A DNA stretch of 7,123 nt from Candidatus Borrarchaeota archaeon (lineage in GTDB: Archaea; Asgardarchaeota; Sifarchaeia; Borrarchaeales; Borrarchaeaceae). Where the stretch lies: positions 1-7,123 of the forward strand of contig JAEORY010000198.1 in assembly GCA_016840645.1 (NCBI GenBank). The letters are read 5' to 3'. A program made the translations under genes and the position numbers. Below, piece by piece: positions 1 through 4,390 of this stretch (positions within the stretch are counted from its first letter, which is position 1; each line of letters starts with the position of its first letter). A model generated the notes under the pieces. That model saw only the letters and a list, made by a program, of their open reading frames with translations. It did no database searches and had not been told where the DNA came from.

Positions 1-148
1 AATAAACATGATCGATACACGAAAACAGCTCAAAGATAACTTGTTGGCTGGCAGGTTTGGTATTAAATATTTGTTTTCTTAATTCATCATCCCCATCTAT
101 ATACCCAGAAAACTGTTTTGTATTTAAATTTTTCTTTTTCCTAGCCAC
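1..148 (-). CDS. Partial unknown protein, N-terminus only (runs off left edge)
   Basis: On the minus strand a frame stays open from about position 154 to the left edge. Three consecutive candidate start codons occur in the same frame: ATG (154-152), TTG (151-149) and GTG (148-146). An AAAGGA ribosome site (complement of 156-161) lies 1, 4 and 7 bases from them respectively, so GTG at 148 has the best spacing and gives a protein beginning (M)ARKKKNLNTKQF. About 49 residues are visible. The start is very basic, followed by an acidic stretch (DGDDE) and then a more hydrophobic segment (VIFELFSCIDHVY) at the window edge. The gene is divergent from the SWIM gene at 210, leaving a gap of about 60 bases for both promoters. 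I do not recognise the family. A competing rightward frame open from the left edge to 82 has no ribosome site and is judged a shadow. Confidence 0.6.
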   Translation of the reverse strand, partial: MARKKKNLNTKQFSGYIDGDDELRKQIFNTKPASQQVIFELFSCIDHVY

Positions 149-209
149 CAACATATCCTTTATGTAGATTAAGTAACAAAAGCAAACTCTAGTATAAGGT
201 GTGTTATAA

Positions 210-758
210 ATGTATATATCACCAAAAGCAGCATTAGCACTAACCCCACGAGCTGTACAGCAACGTTCTTCTGATGGTAAAATAGTTATTCTATTAGATC
301 AAATGGAAAAGCCTACGGCAAGAAGTAAATGTCGTTCGATCTATTTAAGAGTAAAATTAGGTAATGATGAATCATCTCACTTATACCATTCTAGCCAAAT
401 TCGTGTGTATGGGCGACCTGGGGTATATGGTAAAGATTCTAAACAATACTTACTACATCCAAGCTCTAGATTGTGGCTGCATTGTCGATGCCCGTACTTT
501 TTATACTATTGCGAACAAGCACTAGCTCGGATCAAAGCTACCTCTATCTATGACTGTCGTCCAGAGCTTAGAGTCAAAGATCCAAGACGACAACGTAATC
601 CTAATTTAGTTCCCTATGTTTGTAAGCACCTTTACGCAGCACTTTTAGCGTTGATGAAAGCTGAGTCTGGAAAAACGTCATACAAAGAATTTACTAACCC
701 CAAAAATCCATACGATGGAGATTACGACGACAAAATGCCACCATCTTATGTTAGGTAG
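210..758 (+). CDS. SWIM-type zinc-finger protein
   Basis: This encodes a 182-residue protein with a SWIM-like metal site: C92-x-C94 in [10 protein letters not shown], then C138-x-H140 in [15 protein letters not shown]. The CxC...CxH order and the hydrophobic helix after the CxH are typical of SWIM zinc fingers, which in other proteins bind DNA or protein partners. The spacing between the two halves (43 residues) is long, as is often the case in small phage SWIM proteins. The region before the finger (residues about 24-80) looks beta-rich. The tail ends with an acidic DGDYDDK patch. There is no enzymatic domain. The ATG at 210 follows TAAGGTG (195-201) with an 8-base spacer. The next gene begins within about 20 bases, so the two are probably co-transcribed. 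The zinc site is seen in the sequence; the biological role is unknown. Confidence 0.8.
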   Translation: MYISPKAALALTPRAVQQRSSDGKIVILLDQMEKPTARSKCRSIYLRVKLGNDESSHLYHSSQIRVYGRPGVYGKDSKQYLLHPSSRLWLHCRCPYFLYYCEQALARIKATSIYDCRPELRVKDPRRQRNPNLVPYVCKHLYAALLALMKAESGKTSYKEFTNPKNPYDGDYDDKMPPSYVR

Positions 759-763
759 ATATG

Positions 764-769
764 AAAGGA
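764..769 (+). promoter_or_regulatory. Ribosome binding site deciding the start of the ClpX-zinc-domain gene
   Basis: AAAGGA at 764-769 is followed by a 6-base spacer and ATG at 776. An upstream in-frame ATG at 761 has only a weak AGG-type match before it and would place this site inside the coding sequence. Start 776 gives MELCCSFCG, which matches how close to the N-terminus the zinc domain usually lies in ClpX. Confidence 0.6.
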
Positions 770-775
770 TTTGTG

Positions 776-1027
776 ATGGAACTCTGTTGTAGTTTCTGCG
801 GGAGATCTCAAAAAGAAATTAAAAAACTCATATCCGGTCCTAATGTTTTTGTTTGTGAAGAATGTGTAGCACTGATGGTGGACGTATTACGAGAAGAGAT
901 CGATCCAAATTTTATGGTGAAAAATGTAAACTTGGAGGCAGAAATTGACGGTAATCTCTATGAATTAGCGTACTTAATAAACAACAAGAAATTAGCTTGG
1001 GTATCTACTTACAAAACCCACGATTGA
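776..1027 (+). CDS. Free-standing ClpX-type C4 zinc-binding domain protein
   Basis: This encodes an 83-residue protein whose first half is a clear ClpX N-terminal zinc-binding domain: C4 and C7 in CCSFCGRSQ (the second Cys pair member being C-x-x-C), then [16 protein letters not shown] supplying the other C-x-x-C, then a helix ending LREEI. In full ClpX this domain dimerises and recruits substrates and adaptors to the AAA+ unfoldase, which passes them to ClpP. Here the AAA+ module (Walker A/B, about 350 residues) is absent. In its place is a tail of roughly 40 residues ending in YKTHD that I do not recognise. The reading frame is intact and has a ribosome site, so this looks like a deliberate small gene, not a broken clpX. 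It follows the SWIM gene closely. A role as adaptor, decoy or inhibitor of host ClpXP is inference. An alternative start is ATG 761. Confidence 0.82.
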   Translation: MELCCSFCGRSQKEIKKLISGPNVFVCEECVALMVDVLREEIDPNFMVKNVNLEAEIDGNLYELAYLINNKKLAWVSTYKTHD

Positions 1028-1063
1028 ACATCCTTTCAAATTTTATACCAGATAGCATACTAA

Positions 1064-1141
1064 AATTATTATAATAATTAAAATTGTTGCATGTCATTTA
1101 AAAATAAGCTATTGCACAAATTGTATATATAATATTATATA
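1064..1141. repeat. Two 16-base perfect AT palindromes in an intergenic gap
   Basis: AATTATTATAATAATT at 1064-1079 and TATATAATATTATATA at 1126-1141 are each perfectly self-complementary. Their centres are 62 bases apart, close to six helical turns. They lie in the 143-base non-coding gap between the zinc-domain gene and the gene at 1171. They could be operators or an easily melted region, but palindromes made only of A and T can also arise by chance in AT-rich DNA. No open frame of useful length was found in the gap. Confidence 0.4.
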
Positions 1142-1143
1142 CT
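1112..1143 (+). promoter_or_regulatory. Possible promoter for the 1171-1721 gene pair
   Basis: TTGCAC at 1112-1117 resembles a -35 element. Downstream there are overlapping -10-like hexamers: TATAAT 1128-1133, TATTAT 1133-1138 and TATACT 1138-1143. None sits at the ideal 17-base spacing from TTGCAC: the spacers are 10, 15 and 20. The gap is a logical promoter site because the downstream gene has its own ribosome site and no coupled upstream gene. The exact elements are uncertain. Confidence 0.3.
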
Positions 1144-1170
1144 TTATATAACTATAAAGAAGGATTACAA

Positions 1171-1425
1171 GTGAGCGCTACTTTCAAAGAGCTTGGCACT
1201 GTTAAAGTGGTAACAGATCATGACTGTGGGAACTATTTTATTGGGGAAGCTGATGGAGGATTTAATCCTGATCTTCTAACAGAACATCTCTTACAGCACG
1301 GTGATCGTGGGTATAAAGAACTAGCTGCTCATTTATCGTACATGCAATTTCAACTTGTAGAAAGCTGGCGGAAAGTTACTCAGTCTAAAGCACCTAAAGC
1401 ACAATGTGAAAGAATTAAAATATGA
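1171..1425 (+). CDS. Unknown 84-residue protein
   Basis: This encodes a soluble protein of 84 residues starting with GTG. An AAGGA site (1160-1164) lies 6 bases upstream, and no ATG is usable until residue 58. The N-terminal part (residues 1-30) looks beta-rich with an acidic GEADGG turn. Residues 33-70 look helical (LLTEHLLQHG, then ELAAHLSYMQFQLVESW), and the last 15 residues are basic. There is no signal peptide, membrane span or cysteine motif. Its TGA stop overlaps the ATG of the next gene by 4 bases, so the two are likely translationally coupled and may work together. I do not recognise the family. Confidence 0.75.
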   Translation: MSATFKELGTVKVVTDHDCGNYFIGEADGGFNPDLLTEHLLQHGDRGYKELAAHLSYMQFQLVESWRKVTQSKAPKAQCERIKI

Positions 1426-1721
1426 AGATCAAATCTTTTATAGATAAACTATATTTAGACACAGAGATGAGTAAAGCCATGAAATTTATTTTAATTCTAT
1501 TTACAATAATACAAATTGCAGTGACGGGAATCTTAACGTTTACAGTCTTTGAATTGAAAAATAAAATTGAAGCACAAGCCACAAGTAAACCCGACGACAA
1601 AGTAGGAGCTTTCGCTACAGAACCAGCCACAAAAGAAATTGACGAAGATTACGACAAGGATAAGGAAGAGTCTGCTTTTTTCCGATTCATCAATAAAGAC
1701 ACAATTATTATTTGGAAATAA
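1422..1721 (+). CDS. Single-span membrane protein with acidic soluble tail
   Basis: This encodes a 99-residue protein. Residues 1-21 are hydrophilic and net basic. Residues about 22-43 form a clear transmembrane helix (FILILFTIIQIAVTGILTF), followed by a short linker with ELKNKIEAQA and a highly acidic segment (EIDEDYDKDKEE, residues 72-83). The C-terminus is hydrophobic and ends in IIIWK. The basic residues before the span and the acidic region after it predict N-in/C-out topology. The ATG overlaps the upstream TGA (ATGA) and has only a weak ribosome site of its own, consistent with coupling to the gene at 1171. The last 14 bases overlap the 3' end of the convergent gene at 1708. I do not recognise the family. 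A holin or spanin role is possible but not supported by any specific motif. Confidence 0.72.
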   Translation: MKIKSFIDKLYLDTEMSKAMKFILILFTIIQIAVTGILTFTVFELKNKIEAQATSKPDDKVGAFATEPATKEIDEDYDKDKEESAFFRFINKDTIIIWK

Positions 1722-1722
1722 T
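1707..1722. terminator. Dyad at convergent gene ends (weak hairpin)
   Basis: ATTATTTGGAAATAAT has 7-base arms (1707-1713 and 1716-1722) around GG. The stop codons of both convergent genes lie inside it, at mirror positions: the rightward TAA at 1719-1721 and the leftward TAA at 1710-1708. The stem contains only A-T pairs and there is no clear U-tract, so termination activity is doubtful. No stronger terminator is visible between the converging units. Confidence 0.25.
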
Positions 1723-1857
1723 TCTCCGTTTACGTCCGTCTGGAGTATATTTTCCATTTTTTATATCTGCTTTATACTTGAAAATAACTGAAACAATAAA
1801 AACTATCATAGCTAACACAACTAGCAGATAACCACCTGCCCATATTTTAATATCCAT
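1708..1857 (-). CDS. Small single-span membrane protein (49 residues)
   Basis: This minus-strand frame encodes 49 residues. It has a short N-terminus (MDIKIWAGG), a strongly hydrophobic span at residues about 9-26 (rich in L, V, I, ending FIVSVIF) and a basic C-terminal tail (KYKADIKNGKYTPDGRKRR). Positive charges after the span predict the tail in the cytoplasm. The ATG (1857-1855) follows the TAA of the lipoprotein gene with no gap, and GGGG (complement of 1865-1868) lies 7 bases upstream, inside the lipoprotein's last codons. The spacing and gene order argue strongly for a coupled two-gene unit. Its 3' end overlaps the rightward gene ending at 1721 by 14 bases. I do not recognise the family. 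Possible roles are an inner-membrane partner of the lipoprotein or a holin-like peptide, both inference. Confidence 0.65.
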   Translation of the reverse strand: MDIKIWAGGYLLVVLAMIVFIVSVIFKYKADIKNGKYTPDGRKRRIISK

Positions 1858-2385
1858 TTATTTACCCCATGTCGCTAAAGTGCTTTGATGAGACGAAGGT
1901 GTGCAAGTTCTCCACGCAGTTTTCCAAACAAAAAGTTTACACAAAACCCAACAATTATAAGGACACCAACACGAAGAAGATTTATCTTTAAATTCTGGAT
2001 AGTCGTTCTTGTCGTATGGCCAGATAGGACATTTGTTCTTAATAGGACACTCAGGATTCGGTCCAGGATTTTGGCCTGGAAAATCGGGGTTAGGTATTGG
2101 ATTTGGATTTGGATTTGTGGGATCTGTAGGATCTGTGGGATCTGTGGGATCTGGAGTAGGTATAGGATTGGGATCTGTGGGATCTGTCGGATCTGTCGGA
2201 TCTGTGGGATCTGTGGGATCTGTCGGATCTGTGGGATCTGTCGGATCTGTGGGATCTGGAGTAGGGATGGGGTTCGGGGGAGGTACATTCTCCGTAGGAT
2301 TCCTTTTTTTAACGAACTCGTATCTTGCTGATTTACAACTAAGAAAAGCCACAGAAAAAGCCAGCACAAAAATAATCAACTTCAT
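1858..2385 (-). CDS. Predicted lipoprotein with Pro-Thr-Asp repeats and Cys-rich C-terminus
   Basis: This encodes a 175-residue minus-strand protein. Residues 1-16 form a short signal peptide ending at C17 (AFLSC), a relaxed lipobox with F at -3 instead of the usual L. A basic stretch follows (residues 19-28). Residues 45-71 are nine Pro-Thr-Asp units; PNPIPTPD at 72-79 repeats the block before them (residues 37-44, also NPIPTPD), followed by three more PTD units, one PTN and a PNPNPIPNPD run to 101. Such a stretch is expected to be extended and acidic, a wall- or periplasm-spanning spacer. The C-terminal 65 residues hold seven cysteines (113, 119, 139, 141, 145, 149, 161) and many tryptophans, suggesting a small disulfide-linked domain. 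The start at 2385 has GAGGA 7 bases upstream; the frame is open further upstream but without a better site. Candidate roles (inference) are superinfection exclusion, receptor masking or an unusual outer-membrane spanin. The export signal and repeats are seen; the function is unknown. Confidence 0.75.
   Translation of the reverse strand: MKLIIFVLAFSVAFLSCKSARYEFVKKRNPTENVPPPNPIPTPDPTDPTDPTDPTDPTDPTDPTDPTDPTDPNPIPTPDPTDPTDPTDPTNPNPNPIPNPDFPGQNPGPNPECPIKNKCPIWPYDKNDYPEFKDKSSSCWCPYNCWVLCKLFVWKTAWRTCTPSSHQSTLATWGK
2111..2260. repeat. 9-base tandem repeat array, two blocks, with a duplicated linker
   Basis: The plus-strand unit is GGATCTGTN. One block has nine exact-length units at 2171-2251 plus a variant GGATCTGGA at 2252-2260. 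The other has GGATTTGTG at 2111-2119, three units at 2120-2146 and the same GGATCTGGA variant at 2147-2155. The sequence after each variant unit (GTAGG at 2156-2160 and 2261-2265, then a related G-rich stretch) is also similar, so a larger segment of linker plus repeats was duplicated. The array encodes the Pro-Thr-Asp spacer of the leftward lipoprotein. Because the unit is 9 bases, gain or loss of units keeps the frame. Each full unit contains one GATC. Confidence 0.95.
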
Positions 2386-2501
2386 TAACAAATCCTCATC
2401 AACTGAAACAGCAACAACAGCGCAGCAACAAGTGCCACCTACCCTATTGCATAAAACATGCCAGAAAAACAATCGAATCGAGTTACTGTGAAGGTTCTAA
2501 T
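2386..2501. other. Divergent intergenic region between lipoprotein and hydrophobic peptide genes
   Basis: These 116 bases separate the leftward lipoprotein start from the rightward peptide start, and should hold promoters for both if the genes are expressed independently. I could not find a convincing -35/-10 pair on either strand. A short inverted repeat GCAT-AAAAC-ATGC lies near 2450-2462. The lipoprotein frame stays open leftward through this region, but without a better ribosome site and with a Cys-rich extension that would spoil the signal peptide. Confidence 0.4.
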
Positions 2502-2606
2502 ATGTTTAAAAAAATTAGTATTTTAATACTCCTTTTCCTGTTGTCTTTTTTGTATTCCGATATCTTACTTTCTTTACACTTGTTTACGCCTTGCCCATAT
2601 TTTTGA
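2502..2606 (+). CDS. Small hydrophobic peptide (34 residues)
   Basis: ATG at 2502 is preceded by GAAGG (2490-2494) with a 7-base spacer. The frame encodes 34 residues: MFKKIS, then an almost unbroken hydrophobic stretch (ILILLFLLSFLYSDILLSLHLF), then a short tail TPCPYF. The KK followed by a hydrophobic core looks like a signal anchor or a one-span membrane toxin-like or holin-like peptide. It is divergent from the lipoprotein gene and upstream of the basic protein at 2692. A leftward frame overlaps this region but has no ribosome site. Very short hydrophobic frames arise by chance in AT-rich DNA, so the call rests mainly on the ribosome site. No family is recognised. Confidence 0.42.
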   Translation: MFKKISILILLFLLSFLYSDILLSLHLFTPCPYF

Positions 2607-2691
2607 CAAAGCACCAGCAACAACATCCCAATATAACTATAAATAGTCCCTGGTCTATTTTTTGCATGGTAAGGCGAGAATGGAGATTGGT

Positions 2692-2940
2692 ATGCAGTTA
2701 AAATACATCGAAAAATTAATAGATAAGCTAACTGACCGATATTGCCAATATATTTATACAAGAAACCATATGATCCGAACAAAACAAACGCAGAATAAAG
2801 ACTACGCTCAACTTATCGGACGAATAAATGAGCTTAACCGAACTATTGAAGTTTTGATCGCTACTAAAAAGCTTGAAGTCTCGCACTTACAGAACCAATG
2901 GCCAGAACGACGACGACAAGAACGTCGCCAATCATCTTAA
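2692..2940 (+). CDS. Small basic helical protein
   Basis: This encodes 82 residues from ATG 2692, which has GGAG (2682-2685) 6 bases upstream. ATG 2680 in the same frame also has a usable AAGG (2671-2674) site and would add MEIG, so the start is uncertain by four residues. The protein is almost entirely helical and charged: residues 1-20 (YIEKLIDKLTDRYCQYI) and 38-66 (AQLIGRINELNRTIEVLI) show heptad-like hydrophobic spacing suited to a coiled coil or helical hairpin. The tail PERRRQERRQSS is strongly basic and could contact nucleic acid. It lies shortly upstream of the primase gene and is probably in the same transcript. I do not recognise the family. Confidence 0.7.
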   Translation: MQLKYIEKLIDKLTDRYCQYIYTRNHMIRTKQTQNKDYAQLIGRINELNRTIEVLIATKKLEVSHLQNQWPERRRQERRQSS

Positions 2941-2984
2941 ATTTTCTCTCCCAAAAATCATTAACTTGTAAATAGAATATAAAA

Positions 2985-2988
2985 GGAG
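2985..2988 (+). promoter_or_regulatory. Strong ribosome site aimed at an out-of-frame ATG just before the primase gene
   Basis: GGAG within AAAAGGAGAT (2981-2990) lies 6 bases before ATG 2995. That ATG is not in the primase frame. The primase ATG at 3009 instead has AAAGGA (2998-3003) 5 bases upstream, located inside the short frame opened by 2995. The primase frame has a TAG at 2973-2975 and no start between it and 3009. Confidence 0.6.
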
Positions 2989-2994
2989 ATTTAA

Positions 2995-3099
2995 ATGAAA
3001 GGATTCTTATGCCTAGTGGCCGTAAATATACTCCTCCCGTCACGCTTGACAATTCTACGTTGCGTAGTCTTCTTGTCGAGTACTCAAAGGGAGAGATAA
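2995..3099 (+). CDS. Possible overlapping leader peptide (34 residues)
   Basis: A 35-codon frame (including TAA at 3097-3099) begins at ATG 2995 behind the best ribosome site in this stretch. It overlaps the first 91 bases of the primase gene in another frame. The predicted peptide starts MKGFLCLVAVNILLPS and is rather hydrophobic, with a basic end (STQRER). It may be an accident of the primase coding sequence. Alternatively its translation may control primase initiation, or the peptide may itself be a product. No family is recognised. Confidence 0.28.
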   Translation: MKGFLCLVAVNILLPSRLTILRCVVFLSSTQRER

Positions 3100-4139
3100 A
3101 AACTACTAACAAGGGATTCCTTGTATGCTGCCCTTGGCACGAGGATCAAAACCCATCGTGCGTCGTATTTTTTAAAACTGGAAATTTCCATTGCTTTCTT
3201 TGTCATGGCGATCAACCTAAAGGCCACCGTGGCGCATCGGCCTATAAAGGCTTTATTAAACTGGGTATGCCGAAAGAACGCGCACAAGCTATTTTTCTTT
3301 CTGGAAAAGCCGATACACATATTGATCCTAATCTAACTCCGAGCTTGGACTCCTTTGACGTAACCATTCCTAAACTAGCTAAAAAACCTAACCAACGAAC
3401 GAATCAAGTCCTTGAGAGAAAGCCATGGCCAAAGTTTTGGGGATTTCGAGAGCTTTTAGATACAACTATGACAGCGCCTTGGTTCCTAGAACGATTCGAA
3501 CCTATGTGGGTATTATTAAAACGCGAACGTCATCCTAGAATTGCTTTGGCTATCGGAGGTGCTGAATCTACTAAGAACACCAAAGCCAAAGGTTACCTGC
3601 GGCAAGAAGTCTATCTTCGTTTAAATTCTGCAGTAAGAAATAAAGCCGTCAATACTTATGGTTTAAATCTCGATCCCGAAGTGAAAAATCCAATTCATGC
3701 AACGTTGTTTGGTCTGGTTAACAATCAACTTAGTAAAGATTGCCGTGGACTTATCTTAGTGGAAGGTCCATATGATGGATTACATCTTTTACAACATATC
3801 CATGGTCCTGAAATCGGAGGGGGTTTCGATGTAGTATCTTTATTGGGAACACCGCAATTTGATAATTGTTTAAATCAATTGTATTTAGATATTATCCCCG
3901 AACTAGTTCAACGAAATATTCCAATAATCCTAGCCTTCGATAATGATAAAGCTGGATATAAATTGACTAAAGCAGCAGCCGAAGCCTTTCAAACTAAATG
4001 TTATTTACCGGAGGGACTTCTTAAAATTTTACCATACCCACGGAAAATAAAAGATCCTGGATTGTTGTCTTTAGCTACGTTTATTATGTGTTTGGAGCAA
4101 TTAGGATTCGATCTCCAAAACAAGATGTTAATAGAATAA
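3009..4139 (+). CDS. Primase-like protein: CHC2 zinc finger plus TOPRIM domain
   Basis: This encodes a 376-residue protein with the DnaG-type primase order. Residues 39-66 form the zinc site: C41-P-W-H44 followed by C62-F-L-C65, matching CHC2 ligands (Cys, His, Cys, Cys), with the conserved N-P-S after the first pair. The middle region ends with NPIHATLFGL, reminiscent of the segment before TOPRIM in DnaG. The TOPRIM domain begins GLILVEGPYDG (E252 catalytic-type Glu, D256), continues VVSLLGTPQF, and has ILAFDNDKAGYK with the DxD pair D311/D313. KDPG at 348-351 fits the family's C-terminal end. Such proteins make RNA primers for lagging-strand synthesis. No helicase module and no DnaB-binding C-terminal domain are present, so a separate helicase would be needed. 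ATG 3009 is the only in-frame start after a TAG at 2973. Neighbours are small unknown phage-type genes. Confidence 0.85.
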   Translation: MPSGRKYTPPVTLDNSTLRSLLVEYSKGEIKTTNKGFLVCCPWHEDQNPSCVVFFKTGNFHCFLCHGDQPKGHRGASAYKGFIKLGMPKERAQAIFLSGKADTHIDPNLTPSLDSFDVTIPKLAKKPNQRTNQVLERKPWPKFWGFRELLDTTMTAPWFLERFEPMWVLLKRERHPRIALAIGGAESTKNTKAKGYLRQEVYLRLNSAVRNKAVNTYGLNLDPEVKNPIHATLFGLVNNQLSKDCRGLILVEGPYDGLHLLQHIHGPEIGGGFDVVSLLGTPQFDNCLNQLYLDIIPELVQRNIPIILAFDNDKAGYKLTKAAAEAFQTKCYLPEGLLKILPYPRKIKDPGLLSLATFIMCLEQLGFDLQNKMLIE

Positions 4140-4159
4140 TAGAACGGAGGAAATTAACC

Positions 4160-4381
4160 ATGTCTATCACAAATGAAATGATAAATTCTTTTGAAAAAGA
4201 GAAATTGCGTTTAGCAGTTGAAATGCTTAGAGAATGTGACAGGTGGGCTGTTCAAGCGTTAACTGCTTATGTCCATAAACTTAACCCTTTCGACACGCAA
4301 TTAAATTCAGACAATGTTTTAGATCACCAAGAAAAAATTAGAAACGTAATTAGACAAATATCAGGTGGACAGGATATTTAG
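4160..4381 (+). CDS. Small helical protein of unknown function
   Basis: This encodes 73 residues from ATG 4160, which has CGGAGG (4145-4150) 9 bases upstream. The same frame is open back to 4088 inside the primase gene, but that part has no ribosome site. The protein is predicted largely helical: residues 3-25 (MINSFEKEKLRLAVEMLREC) and 29-42 (WAVQALTAYVHKL), then a polar linker and a final helix (DHQEKIRNVIRQIS). It has no membrane span and one visible Cys (residue 25 or so), so no metal site. It begins 20 bases after the primase stop, and the next gene starts 10 bases after its end, implying one transcript. It is not recognised. Confidence 0.75.
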   Translation: MSITNEMINSFEKEKLRLAVEMLRECDRWAVQALTAYVHKLNPFDTQLNSDNVLDHQEKIRNVIRQISGGQDI

Positions 4382-4390
4382 AGGAAAGCT

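Noticed and set aside
8..82. Rightward frame at the left edge ending in TAA at 80-82
   Set aside because: Very short and without a ribosome site; the leftward frame in the same place has one and is open to the edge. It could still be the tail of an upstream gene.
2111..2260. CRISPR array
   Set aside because: Units are 9 bases, contiguous, without unique spacers, and in frame with a protein.
2111..2260. Iteron-type replication origin
   Set aside because: The repeat is fully explained as coding Pro-Thr-Asp units; no adjacent initiator gene or AT-rich unwinding stretch is seen beside it, although origin function cannot be excluded.
1875..2369. Second leftward frame and a rightward Ile-Cys-rich frame through the same array
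   Set aside because: Both are by-products of the stop-free repeat. Low-complexity translations with no start signal.
2009..2491. Rightward 160-residue frame with Gly-Ser-Val repeats across the array
   Set aside because: The 9-base repeat has no stops in several frames on both strands. This frame has no ribosome site, while the leftward frame has a signal peptide, lipobox-like Cys and a good ribosome site.
2603..2644. Perfect TTGACA with downstream TATAAC/TATAAA as a promoter
   Set aside because: The spacer to TATAAC is 23 bases, too long for a standard sigma-70 promoter, and no -10 occurs at 16-18 bases.
2483..2782. Leftward 99-residue frame with a hydrophobic middle
   Set aside because: No ribosome site before any start, and it overlaps two rightward frames that do have ribosome sites.
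3084..3336. Leftward and rightward short frames inside the primase gene
   Set aside because: They overlap the conserved zinc-finger coding region and have no start signals.
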